Assembly (NCBI GenBank): GCA_964563495.1
Contig: CAZLYK010000069.1
Span: 1-27,857 of the forward strand
Reading direction: 5' to 3'
Source: CAZLYK01 sp964563495
GTDB taxonomy: Bacteria; Acidobacteriota; Blastocatellia; RBC074
Length of the DNA: 27,857 nucleotides
In this document: piece after piece, positions 1-8,230 of the stretch
Position numbering within the stretch: position 1 is the first letter of the stretch
Layout of the letters: the number at the start of each line of letters is the position of its first letter
The notes under the pieces: model-generated
Database searches by the model: none
Told to the model about the DNA's origin: nothing
What the model saw: the letters and a program-made list of their open reading frames with translations, nothing else
Program-made: the position numbers and the translations under genes

Positions 1-101
1 TAAACAGGATTATTGAGGGAAAGAGAACTTAGAGTTAATTCCGGACACCCCTTCCCCAGATAATCCTGTTTAATCCTGCAAAAATCCTGTCAATCCTGTC
101 T
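1..101. repeat. AATAGACAGGATT-family palindromic repeat, copy A (left part may be cut)
   Basis: The 12 bases at 1-12 are the exact reverse complement of 61-72. Positions 61-101 carry four AATCCTG units spaced about 9-11 bases apart, ending in CCTGTCTATT. The same sequence family recurs at 3967-4055, 21378-21470, 23612-23718 and 25622-25710. The copy overlaps the 3' end of the S9 peptidase gene, whose stop codon (TGA, 92-90) lies inside it. It may fold as a terminator-like hairpin, but the arms are only partly matched here and the window edge may truncate it. Confidence 0.7.
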
Positions 102-2546
102 ATTTCCGATCTGAGCCTGCGACTCGGACGCATTTTTGACATACTTATCGAACCAGGTAATCATCTCCCACAAAGTATGCTCGACCGATTCGCGCGCCGA
201 ATAACCGTGTGCTTCATACGGCAGTGTGACATATCGGACATAGCCGCCATTGCCTTTCAACGCCTGATACATGCGATCGCTTTGAATCGGGTGCGTCCCG
301 GCGTTGTTGTCGGCTTCGCCGTGGATGAGCAGGATCGGTTCTTTGATCTTGTCTGCGTACATAAACGGCGAAACTTTGAAATACATCTCCGGTGCCTGCC
401 AGAAAGTGCGCCGCTCGCTCTGAAAACCGAATGGGGTGAGCGTGCGGTTGTATGCGCCGCTGCGGGCGATGCCGGCTTTGAAGAGGTCGGAGTGGGCGAG
501 CAGGTTGGCCGTCATAAATGCGCCATAGCTATGCCCACCGACGCCGACCCGGTTGCGATCGGCGACGCCCATGTCAACGGCTTTATCTATCGCCGCCTGA
601 GCACTCGCGACGATCTGCTCGAGATAAGTATTGTTCATGGTTTCCGGATCTCCGACCACGGGCATGGTGGCGTCGTCCAGAACCGCGTACCCCTGCAAAA
701 GGAAGAAGAGATGCGAGATGCCGCTGATGGTCGTGAACCGGTTGGTCGAGCCCGAGACCTGCCCCGCCGTGTCCGCATCATTGAACTCAATCGGGTAGGC
801 CCAGACGACCGCCGGCAGCTTCGTGCCCGCCTTATAATCCGGCGGCAGATAGAGCGTGAACGATAGATCGACTCCATCTTTACGTTTGTAGCGAACCAGC
901 TGCTTGGTGATTCGACGCAGTTGGGGCGTCGGGTCGGTAAAACTGGTGATGGCCTTTCGGTCATCGATGCCGGGGCTGCGGATGAAAAAGTTAGGCGGCG
1001 CAGCCGGTGTCTCGTAACTGGTGATGAACTTAGATCCATCATCGGCAATCAGCGCGACGAATGCTTCGTAGCTCGTCTCGTCGCAGCGAAAAAGGCGTTC
1101 CGACTTGAGAGTCGTCAGATTGAATCGATCGAGAAACGGGCGATCGCCTTTCGGCGTCGCGCCGGCGCCGGCCAGGAAGATATTTTCGCCATTTTGGCCG
1201 TTTTGATGGATCGCCATCCGGCCGTTGGGCAACCGCTTCATGACCGGGCTGCCCGGGTCGTTGTATCGATCCTGAACCGAGCGGTCCCAGACCAGCTTCG
1301 GCTGTTGGGATGGGTTATTCGCGTTGAGTATAAATGCCCTGCTCCACCGGCGGTTACGATCGAAGTCACGAATCATGACCAGACCGTTCTTTTCGCCCCA
1401 GGTCAGACCGGCGAATCGGTGCTCGGTCTTGATCAATTCAACTGGTTGAGCCGTGAATGGCGCTTTGAGCATGAGCACTTGATCGCGGAGAGCGGCCTTC
1501 TTCCTTGTATCGCCGCCATCCAGAGCTTCGACCCAGACAAGGGTGGCGGGTTCCGTCGGGCGCCAGTTGTAGTTGCGCGGCCCGGTCGGCACCCCTTCGA
1601 TCGGCACCTGATCGGCCAACGGCAGGCTGGCCAACTTGTGGACCACCTTTCCGCTGCGATTCCAGATCTCGACCTCCTTCGGGAATGAACCGGCTGAGAG
1701 CAGGTACGAATAGGGGCGATGGTTGCTCGCCACCAGGAAGTGATTGCCATCCGGCGCCGGCTCAACCGAGGCGTAGATTCCAGGTTTACCGAGCGGGGTC
1801 GAGCGCCCGCTCACCGGATTGATCAGGGCGAGTTGAGATGCCATGTAATAATCGAAGAGCTTCTCATCGTGGGCATTCTTCAACAAATCCTGAAAAGTCG
1901 CCGCCGGGGAGACCTTCCCATAATTCTCCTGGACCGTCGGGCCGGTTGGAGTCGCCGGGGTCGGCGGCGCGGGGCCGCGACCGGCGACGACCGTTTTGCA
2001 AAGGAGGGTCTTTCCGTCCGGCATCCATTGCAACGGATCACCATACGCCGTGTTGATCCTGACACCGGGGATCTTGCGCAACCTACCCGCCGCCGTGTCT
2101 CCGACCCAGAGCTCTACGCCGTTGGCGAGCGTATTGGTCACGGCAAATAGCTTTCCATCGGGCGACCACGACGGGAGGCCCAGATTGGCTCCGGCCGGGA
2201 CCGCCAGCCTCGTCTCTTTGCCGTCCGGAATGGATTTGAGCGTCAGCGCCACGATCCGTACGAATGGCCTGTGCGGCGCATTGGTTTTGGGATTAATCCG
2301 CATGCCGGCCAATCGCAGCATCGGCTCGGCCAGCTCAGCGATTGGCGGATAACGCAGCGGCTGCGCCAGCAGCAGACGATCTCGCGCAGGACTGATCGAG
2401 ACCATAGGATTGGCGGGCGCATCGAGGACATCGAGGACCGCCTTGGGCGGCTTCTGATAAGTCGTTTGCGCTTGAAGATCGACAAACGCGAGCGCCAAAA
2501 CGGCGACTAAAACGGCAATCGATCTTTTGTTTCTCTGGAATCTCAT
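90..2546 (-). CDS. Exported S9 family serine peptidase (prolyl oligopeptidase fold, glutamyl-endopeptidase-like)
   Basis: An 818-aa protein with an N-terminal signal peptide (basic start, hydrophobic stretch to about residue 26, then AQ). A beta-propeller-like region with 'SWSPDGKL', 'QWMPDGKTL' and 'PAPDGNHFL' repeats spans about residues 50-530. The alpha/beta-hydrolase domain follows. The catalytic serine is in GGHSYG (about Ser673), the acid in HGEAD (about Asp746) and the histidine in YEAHG (about His780), so the triad looks intact. Overall layout resembles the S9D glutamyl endopeptidases, which cleave peptides after acidic residues; the specificity is inferred from resemblance only. The start ATG has AAGGAG six bases upstream. 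It lies 58 bases after the HlyD gene on the same strand and could be co-transcribed. The last codons (NRQD, then TGA) come from the palindromic repeat at its 3' end, so the native C-terminus may have ended earlier. Confidence 0.9.
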   Translation of the reverse strand: MRFQRNKRSIAVLVAVLALAFVDLQAQTTYQKPPKAVLDVLDAPANPMVSISPARDRLLLAQPLRYPPIAELAEPMLRLAGMRINPKTNAPHRPFVRIVALTLKSIPDGKETRLAVPAGANLGLPSWSPDGKLFAVTNTLANGVELWVGDTAAGRLRKIPGVRINTAYGDPLQWMPDGKTLLCKTVVAGRGPAPPTPATPTGPTVQENYGKVSPAATFQDLLKNAHDEKLFDYYMASQLALINPVSGRSTPLGKPGIYASVEPAPDGNHFLVASNHRPYSYLLSAGSFPKEVEIWNRSGKVVHKLASLPLADQVPIEGVPTGPRNYNWRPTEPATLVWVEALDGGDTRKKAALRDQVLMLKAPFTAQPVELIKTEHRFAGLTWGEKNGLVMIRDFDRNRRWSRAFILNANNPSQQPKLVWDRSVQDRYNDPGSPVMKRLPNGRMAIHQNGQNGENIFLAGAGATPKGDRPFLDRFNLTTLKSERLFRCDETSYEAFVALIADDGSKFITSYETPAAPPNFFIRSPGIDDRKAITSFTDPTPQLRRITKQLVRYKRKDGVDLSFTLYLPPDYKAGTKLPAVVWAYPIEFNDADTAGQVSGSTNRFTTISGISHLFFLLQGYAVLDDATMPVVGDPETMNNTYLEQIVASAQAAIDKAVDMGVADRNRVGVGGHSYGAFMTANLLAHSDLFKAGIARSGAYNRTLTPFGFQSERRTFWQAPEMYFKVSPFMYADKIKEPILLIHGEADNNAGTHPIQSDRMYQALKGNGGYVRYVTLPYEAHGYSARESVEHTLWEMITWFDKYVKNASESQAQIGNRQD

Positions 2547-2604
2547 AACCGGCTCCTTTTACATTTTTCGACTGCGCTTGTTTTCGGGAGGGAGCTTCAT
2601 GAAT

Positions 2605-3864
2605 TTATCTGGCTCCTTTCGGCTCGGGCCCTGTGCTCGGCCGGCGTTGCTGGTCAGGCGGTGAAACCATATTTTCTCTGAGTTGCCGGATCGGGTCAAA
2701 GGCGATGCTGATTAACGACCGTTTGGCAATGACGACCTCGGCGCGGCCCCCCATTCCGGCTTTAAGCGGCGTCGGCTGTCCCAGCACATTGATGCTTTCA
2801 TCCTCAATCTCGGCAAAGGCGCGAAATTCGGTGGTGGAGGTCATCGGGCTGATCCAAAGCAGGTTCGCAAATTTGACGCCGAATTGTTGATAGGGGAACG
2901 AATCGTAGAGCAGCTTGACGCCCTGCCCTGTCTTGACGCGCCCTGCACCGGTTTGCGGGATTTTCAGCTCCGCCTGCAATCGTTCGCTGGCACACGCCAG
3001 CTCGCACAACACTTCACCTTCAGCGACGAGGGCGGCGTTGGCCTTGACGTGCAGTTTTAAGATTGTGCCGGAACAGGGGGCCGTCGTGATGAATTGCGTG
3101 CCCTGATTATGCGCTACCCATTGGCTGCGGCTGGCAAGCTGAATTTTGTTTTTTTCGATCTCTTCCTGCAACGCGCGTTCGCGTTCACGGTATTCGTTGC
3201 GCTCTAATTCTTGATCGCGCCCGATCTTTTCCAATGCCGCGCGCGTGTCACGCTGTTCATTGCGATACTGCTCGATTTGTCCATTCAGGCGTGAAACTTC
3301 GGTCTGCTTTTCCTTGCTCAGCGTCGCGCCCGCCAACCCCTCACGGCGCAATTGTGAATAGCTTTCCGCGACTTCGCGCGCCAGTGTCAATTCGCCGGAT
3401 TTCAACTCCACCATGCGTTCCAGATACTCAATCCGGCCTTGCAAGCGAGCACGCTCTTCTGCTGCCGCCTGTTGCTGGCTGCGGAATTTTTCGCCGGCGA
3501 GGCGCAGGCTTTGATTGGCGCTGCGCAACTCAGTTTCGAGCGTACGCAGATCGGCGGATTGCTCGCCCGTTTGCTCCGAGCGAATCAGAAAAAGCCTGTC
3601 GCCTTGCCTGACGGATTGCCCTTCGACCAAATCTACCTGCTCGATAATGCCGCGCCGCAACGCGCGCACCGGATCGGCGCCAAGTCGTGGGACAAGCACA
3701 AACGGCGCGGAAATCGTCTCGGGAACCCGGATCACGACAGCGCCAATCACCAGCGCCATGAAGATCAAAATCAGCAAATACGAGAGACCGCGCGCAGCCC
3801 AGTGCGGCGGATCGCTCGTGAGATAGGGCGTCTGGCGTGCGGTCTTGGAGCTATGGGTGTTCAT
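2605..3864 (-). CDS. HlyD-family membrane fusion (periplasmic adaptor) protein
   Basis: A 419-aa protein of usual length for type I secretion adaptors. It has a short cytoplasmic N-terminus and one transmembrane helix at about residues 27-46. A first lipoyl half (about 66-95, with EGQSVRQGDRLFLI) is followed by a long Gln/Glu/Arg-rich coiled coil (about 105-245). The second lipoyl half (about 258-292, 'APCSGTILKLHVKANAALVAEGE') and a beta-barrel region come next. Family members link an inner-membrane ABC exporter to an outer-membrane TolC-type channel. The partner is almost certainly the CNB/C39-like ABC protein encoded just upstream (4050-7187), although a palindromic repeat that might attenuate transcription sits in the 185-base gap. 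No TolC-like gene is in the window. Shine-Dalgarno sequence is weak. Confidence 0.9.
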   Translation of the reverse strand: MNTHSSKTARQTPYLTSDPPHWAARGLSYLLILIFMALVIGAVVIRVPETISAPFVLVPRLGADPVRALRRGIIEQVDLVEGQSVRQGDRLFLIRSEQTGEQSADLRTLETELRSANQSLRLAGEKFRSQQQAAAEERARLQGRIEYLERMVELKSGELTLAREVAESYSQLRREGLAGATLSKEKQTEVSRLNGQIEQYRNEQRDTRAALEKIGRDQELERNEYRERERALQEEIEKNKIQLASRSQWVAHNQGTQFITTAPCSGTILKLHVKANAALVAEGEVLCELACASERLQAELKIPQTGAGRVKTGQGVKLLYDSFPYQQFGVKFANLLWISPMTSTTEFRAFAEIEDESINVLGQPTPLKAGMGGRAEVVIAKRSLISIAFDPIRQLRENMVSPPDQQRRPSTGPEPKGAR

Positions 3865-3966
3865 AAAGTAAACGTGCCCTTTAGTTGGGCCAACGGTCTG
3901 ACCCCGGACCTCCTTGGCGTCTTGGCGATTTTTATACCTTAAGCATGTAGACTGTCCCGACGTGAG

Positions 3967-4055
3967 GAATAGACAGGATAAACCAGATTTTTGCAGGATT
4001 TGACAAGATATGGTCTTGTTCCATCCTGCAAAAATCTGGTTTATCCCGTCTATTC
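3967..4055. repeat. Palindromic repeat copy B between ABC and HlyD genes
   Basis: Left arm 3967-3999 (GAATAGACAGGATAAACC...) pairs with the right arm ending at 4055 with one mismatch (A/C). The inner part (about 4000-4022) is only partly complementary. Positions 4010-4035 are identical, in reverse complement, to 23612-23637 of copy E. The stop codon of the ABC exporter (TAG, 4052-4050) lies inside the right arm. On either strand the RNA would form a long stem, a plausible terminator or processing site between the exporter and its adaptor gene. Confidence 0.85.
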
Positions 4056-7000
4056 AAATCCCAGTTGCTGGCTTTGCAAGTAATAATACAAGCCTTGTTG
4101 TTTCATGAGCTCATTGTGCGAGCCGTGTTCTGCGAGGCGGCCTTTTTCGAGGACGAGAATCACATCGGCGTTGCGAATTGTGCTCAGGCGATGGGCAATC
4201 ACAAACGATGTGCGTCCTTGCAAAAGCTTCTCCATATTTTCTTTGATGACCTTTTCGGACTCGGTATCAAGCGCCGAAGTCGCTTCATCAAAAATCAAAA
4301 TCGGAGGCTGGCAATAGAGCGCCCGGGCAATCGCAATCCGCTGTTTCTGTCCGCCCGAAAGCGTCAGTCCCGATTCTCCAACTCTGGTTTCATAACCCGC
4401 GGGCAATCGTTCGGCAAATTGATGGACGTTGGCGGCGCGGGCCGCCCAGATGACGCGATCCATATCCGGCTCATCGTCGCCAAAGCCGATGTTGCGGGCG
4501 ATCGTATCATTGAACAGATAGTTGTCCTGCAAGACGAAGCCAATTTGTCGCCTCAGGTCGCGGTAATTGAGCGTCTTCAATTCCATCCCGTCGAAGTAGA
4601 CAGACCCTGAAGTCGGCTCCAACAAACCCGCGAGACACTTAATCAATGTCGTCTTGCCCGAACCGCTGCGCCCGACGATCGCGACCAGCTTGCCCGCCGG
4701 GACTTCAAAGCTGATGCCGTCTAAAATTCTCGGCGATTCCGCACCGCCGTATTGAAAGCCCACATCCCTCAAGCTGACCGCCCCTTCCAATCGCCTGACC
4801 GGCACCAATCGCGTGTGATCGTGGCCTTGTTCCGGCTCCTGATCGAAAATGTCATCCAACCGGTTGAGCAAGACAGAAACCGTTTGATACCCATCCCAAA
4901 TCCGCAGTAATTCTTTGATCGGCGAGTTCGCCAGAGCGATCAAAAAATTAAAGGCCATGAGCGCGCCGATGGTCATCCTCCCTTCCAGCACTTCGACCGC
5001 GCCGATAGCCAGAAAAAGCATGAGCGAAACATAAATCGTCGCACTGACTGCGCCGTCGTAATACATACTGGTCAAATACGCTTTGAATTGTTGCCGCGAG
5101 AGCGCGTGAAATTGATTGAGCATCAATTCGCGCAACTTGCTTTCTGCGCTCAAGGCTTTGATCGTTTCGATGCCTTTGATGGCTTCAATTTGATGCGATT
5201 GATATTTGCCCTGGGCCTCTTCCAGCTCGTTGAAAATGGGGCGCAATCGCTTTTTCGAGACGCGCATCATGAGGACATAAATCGGGACGAGGGCAATAAA
5301 GACCAGGGCCAGCTTGCTGCTATAAACGAACATGAGGACGAGCGATGCGGTCAGTTGCGTCGCATTTGTTATGCCGCTCGAAGTCGACGCCACCAGAAAT
5401 TCGCGCACCTGTTTCATGCCGAGCAAGCGACGCTGGATGTCGCCCGCGCGGCGCGTGTTGAAGTAGGTCATCGGTAGTGCGAGCAGCTTGCGGGTGATGT
5501 AATCCAATGTGCTCGCATCAAATCGCACCGCAATAAACGCGAGCAAATACCGCTGCACCGCAATCGCGGCGAGATTGAAGATCAAAACACTCACCATGAC
5601 GAAGATGAGGACTCGCAGCAAGTCACGATCCTGCCCGACCAGGACACGATCGACAATGATTTGCGAAAAGATCGGCCGCAGCATTTCCATCGCGCTGATG
5701 AGAATTGCGAGCACCAGCGCTTTGAGCATCGAACCCGCGAGCGGGCGAAAGAACGGCCACATCCAACGGAAACCGATTTTACGGCGGCGCGGCATTTCGG
5801 CTTCCGGCTTGGAGCGGGTGACTTCTTTGACGTAATCGAAGAGGATGGCATAGCCTCTCCATTGCGCCTCAAACTCCGCGCGAGTGACGCGGCGCAAATC
5901 TCGTGATGGATCGGCCAGGCTGACCCAATTGCGCTCGACGTCGTAGAGAACCATCCATTGATTCCCGGTCGTATGCACAATCGCAGGCAGCGGCATTTCC
6001 AACAGGTATTGAGGGGTTGTTTGGACTGAGCGCGCCGCCAATCCCACTTCTTCAGCGCCACGACAAAGGCTGCGCAGGGTTGAGCCTTTCGGCCCGGTAT
6101 GAACAATTTGCCGGATGCGTCCCAGGCTCACATTCAAATCGAAATGGCGGCAGATCATCGCCAAACAGGCCGCGCCGCTGTCCGTCGCGTCAATCTGGAA
6201 GACGTGGGGAAATTGGCGCAACCGTTTCCCACCTTTGACAAAGCGCCCATCGGGCGTCGCAAACGGGCCAGGCCTGCCGCCCGGACTCGCTTTCTGATCC
6301 ACCTGGCCCGGGCTGACTTCTTCATCGACGGCGACGGATGCGGGCAATATTTCTTCGTCAAAATTGGTTGGAACATTGGCGTTCTGCCGGTAATCGTATT
6401 GCGCGATGCGAAAGGCGATTTGCTCTTTGAAATCGGGATAGTCGTTGACGAGCTTGTGAAAAGTTCCGGGCGTCAGCTTGAGCAGGCGACAGTCAGAAAC
6501 CGCTTCGACGCCGGCGGTGCGCGGCGTATTTTTGAATAACGAGACCTCGCCGAAGAAATCGCCTTTGTGCAAATCCCGGCGATAACTGCGCTGCCCATCT
6601 TCTTCGATAAAGGCGCGTAATCGGCCTTCCTCGACAATATACATCGGCCCCGCCGGGTCGCCTTGCCGAATGACCATCTCGCCGTTTTTGACGGTCATCG
6701 ATTCCAGTTCCTGCAATAACAATGTCAGCGCCGGAACCGGCAACTTGACAAACGGCGTATAGAGGCGAAAGAAATCGTGCAGGCTGCGGTGCTTAACCTG
6801 CAAATCGAACTGCGCCTTGATTTCGGGGTGATTGCGAATCAGCGATTGAAAGACCTGGCGGTCAAGTTTGAAAACTTCGAGGTCGCTAATGGCGCGCACG
6901 CTGGCATTGCGTTTCGCATTTTCGCCCAGTGCCCGTTTGCCAAAATTGTCCCCGGGGTGCAGCGTATTGAGCACAATCTCTTCGCCGTGCTGCCCGCGCT

Positions 7001-7187
7001 TGATGACCTGCGCGCGCCCCGCTGTGATTACATAAAATGCGGTAGCATCATCGCCTTCTGAGACTACGTCACTGCCGAATGTGAAAGATTGCGGGACAAA
7101 ACAATCCGTCACCAGTTGTTTCTGTTCCGGTGAGAGCAACCGGAACATGACCAAATTGGAAAGCACCTCCCGGGGGTCGTCAACCAT
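4050..7187 (-). CDS. ABC exporter with two cyclic-nucleotide-binding domains and a degenerate C39-like domain
   Basis: A 1045-aa protein. Two CNB domains sit at about residues 10-125 and 145-255; the second has a canonical phosphate-binding cassette (FGEVSL...PRTA), while the first reads FGKRAL with Lys in place of the ribose-contacting Glu. A C39-like domain spans about 326-455. Its motif is QIDATDSGAACLAMI, so Ser337 replaces the catalytic Cys; the usual His position reads Gln410 (NQWMVLYD); Gln331 and Asp426 remain. It is therefore probably not a protease, like the C39-like domain of HlyB. Membrane helices lie at about 485-760. The ATPase has Walker A GRSGSGKT (839), LSGGQ (943), Walker B ILIFDE (963) and His999, so it looks active. 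The layout resembles cyanobacterial HetC-like and SunT-like exporters. It precedes the HlyD gene. AGGA nine bases before the ATG is a weak ribosome site. Confidence 0.93.
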   Translation of the reverse strand: MVDDPREVLSNLVMFRLLSPEQKQLVTDCFVPQSFTFGSDVVSEGDDATAFYVITAGRAQVIKRGQHGEEIVLNTLHPGDNFGKRALGENAKRNASVRAISDLEVFKLDRQVFQSLIRNHPEIKAQFDLQVKHRSLHDFFRLYTPFVKLPVPALTLLLQELESMTVKNGEMVIRQGDPAGPMYIVEEGRLRAFIEEDGQRSYRRDLHKGDFFGEVSLFKNTPRTAGVEAVSDCRLLKLTPGTFHKLVNDYPDFKEQIAFRIAQYDYRQNANVPTNFDEEILPASVAVDEEVSPGQVDQKASPGGRPGPFATPDGRFVKGGKRLRQFPHVFQIDATDSGAACLAMICRHFDLNVSLGRIRQIVHTGPKGSTLRSLCRGAEEVGLAARSVQTTPQYLLEMPLPAIVHTTGNQWMVLYDVERNWVSLADPSRDLRRVTRAEFEAQWRGYAILFDYVKEVTRSKPEAEMPRRRKIGFRWMWPFFRPLAGSMLKALVLAILISAMEMLRPIFSQIIVDRVLVGQDRDLLRVLIFVMVSVLIFNLAAIAVQRYLLAFIAVRFDASTLDYITRKLLALPMTYFNTRRAGDIQRRLLGMKQVREFLVASTSSGITNATQLTASLVLMFVYSSKLALVFIALVPIYVLMMRVSKKRLRPIFNELEEAQGKYQSHQIEAIKGIETIKALSAESKLRELMLNQFHALSRQQFKAYLTSMYYDGAVSATIYVSLMLFLAIGAVEVLEGRMTIGALMAFNFLIALANSPIKELLRIWDGYQTVSVLLNRLDDIFDQEPEQGHDHTRLVPVRRLEGAVSLRDVGFQYGGAESPRILDGISFEVPAGKLVAIVGRSGSGKTTLIKCLAGLLEPTSGSVYFDGMELKTLNYRDLRRQIGFVLQDNYLFNDTIARNIGFGDDEPDMDRVIWAARAANVHQFAERLPAGYETRVGESGLTLSGGQKQRIAIARALYCQPPILIFDEATSALDTESEKVIKENMEKLLQGRTSFVIAHRLSTIRNADVILVLEKGRLAEHGSHNELMKQQGLYYYLQSQQLGFE

Positions 7188-7264
7188 GTTTCGTTATCCT
7201 GAATGTGCTTTGTGCCCCGTTATTTTCGCCTGTTCTGTCATCTTTCCGTCTTTTTGTTTTGCGA

Positions 7265-8167
7265 TCAGCGCTTACTTTTACGCGAAGCAGCATTTGTCTT
7301 GCCATAACGCAATCCGACTTTGACCAATAACGGTGCGCCGGGTTTGACCGCAACGCGGTAGATGGTTTGCGGTTCCGGGTCTTCCTGCGTCAGATAGCGG
7401 GCGCCGCTCGCGCCGGCTTCCTGCTCGGCTTTCGTCCATGTCTTGCCTGCGCCGCCCGCCAGGTCGAGCGTTTCACTCTGCGCGCCCCACTGCCGTTCCC
7501 ATTGCTGCACCTGTTCGTTCGAAAGCGATAATGCCTTGGCGCCAATGGTCATGCCTTCGAGCGGTTTGGGCGCAACGATCACCGTCAGCACTTCGCCAGT
7601 TTGGCTCATGTTATTCAGCCGCGATCGTTGCAGCGTGAAATAGTTGGGCCGGTCTTCCTGCGCGGGAATTTCGATGAGCTTGCCGGCCTCGACCTTGTTG
7701 TCGCCTCCGCGCGTGCGCGTGGTCGGAAAGATCAACACAGGTTCACTCAAACTGCCATCGGCAAAGAGCTCACGATCGATCACATAGAGAAAGCCGGTCT
7801 GCGGCGATTCAAAGCTAAAGCGGATATTTTCGCCAATCCGCAACGGCGCATTCGCAGGCACGCGTTCCGGGATCAGCTCCACCGACTCCGTCTCTTTTTG
7901 GACAATGATGCGCAGATCGGGATCGGTCGCCGTCGCCGGGCGCAGCCGCCAAATCGTCAGCCCCAACTGTGAAAACTCATCCGCCTTCGACGCAGCGACG
8001 GCTTTCGCGCTGATCCGGCGATAGACAGGGCGGCGATTGGTTGGGGTGCGGCTTTTGGATGGGCGCGCTTTGGCAAACTCGACGGGAAAGATACCGCGAG
8101 TGCCCTGCGCCTGGGCGCAGAGAGTGAGACTAACGGTCAGCAAGAATAAGCACATGAATCGGGTCAT
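7265..8167 (-). CDS. Secreted DUF4384-like protein
   Basis: A 300-aa protein with a clear signal peptide (residues 1-20, ending CAQAQG). A basic, Pro/Arg-rich linker (about 35-60) follows, then a domain at about 85-200. That domain has the pattern 'LRIGENIRFSFESPQTGFLYVIDRE ... PVLIFPTTRT', typical of DUF4384-like beta domains. The kinase at 15836-18361 ends in a similar module ('FKLNVTSPQEGYLYLLNE ... YVLLFPIPS'), so the two probably share a fold. The C-terminal part (200-300) is not recognised and ends in a very basic tail (RKSKR). It lies 63 bases after the second TPR-CHAT gene and 77 bases before the exporter gene. GAGG six bases upstream supports the ATG. Function is unknown; a ligand-binding or adaptor role outside the inner membrane is inference. 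Confidence 0.75.
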   Translation of the reverse strand: MTRFMCLFLLTVSLTLCAQAQGTRGIFPVEFAKARPSKSRTPTNRRPVYRRISAKAVAASKADEFSQLGLTIWRLRPATATDPDLRIIVQKETESVELIPERVPANAPLRIGENIRFSFESPQTGFLYVIDRELFADGSLSEPVLIFPTTRTRGGDNKVEAGKLIEIPAQEDRPNYFTLQRSRLNNMSQTGEVLTVIVAPKPLEGMTIGAKALSLSNEQVQQWERQWGAQSETLDLAGGAGKTWTKAEQEAGASGARYLTQEDPEPQTIYRVAVKPGAPLLVKVGLRYGKTNAASRKSKR

Positions 8168-8230
8168 AATTTTCCTCGTTCGGATTGGCCAGGACTTCTG
8201 ATAACGGATAGCCCTGGGAGGGTATTCAAC

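Noticed and set aside
61..101. AATCCTG repeats as a CRISPR array
   Set aside because: Units are about 10 bases with no spacers of 25-40 bases and no cas genes nearby.
177..1688. Two long plus-strand frames (177-866 and 921-1688) antisense to the S9 peptidase
   Set aside because: The catalytic triad is on the minus strand; the plus frames lack start signals and domains.
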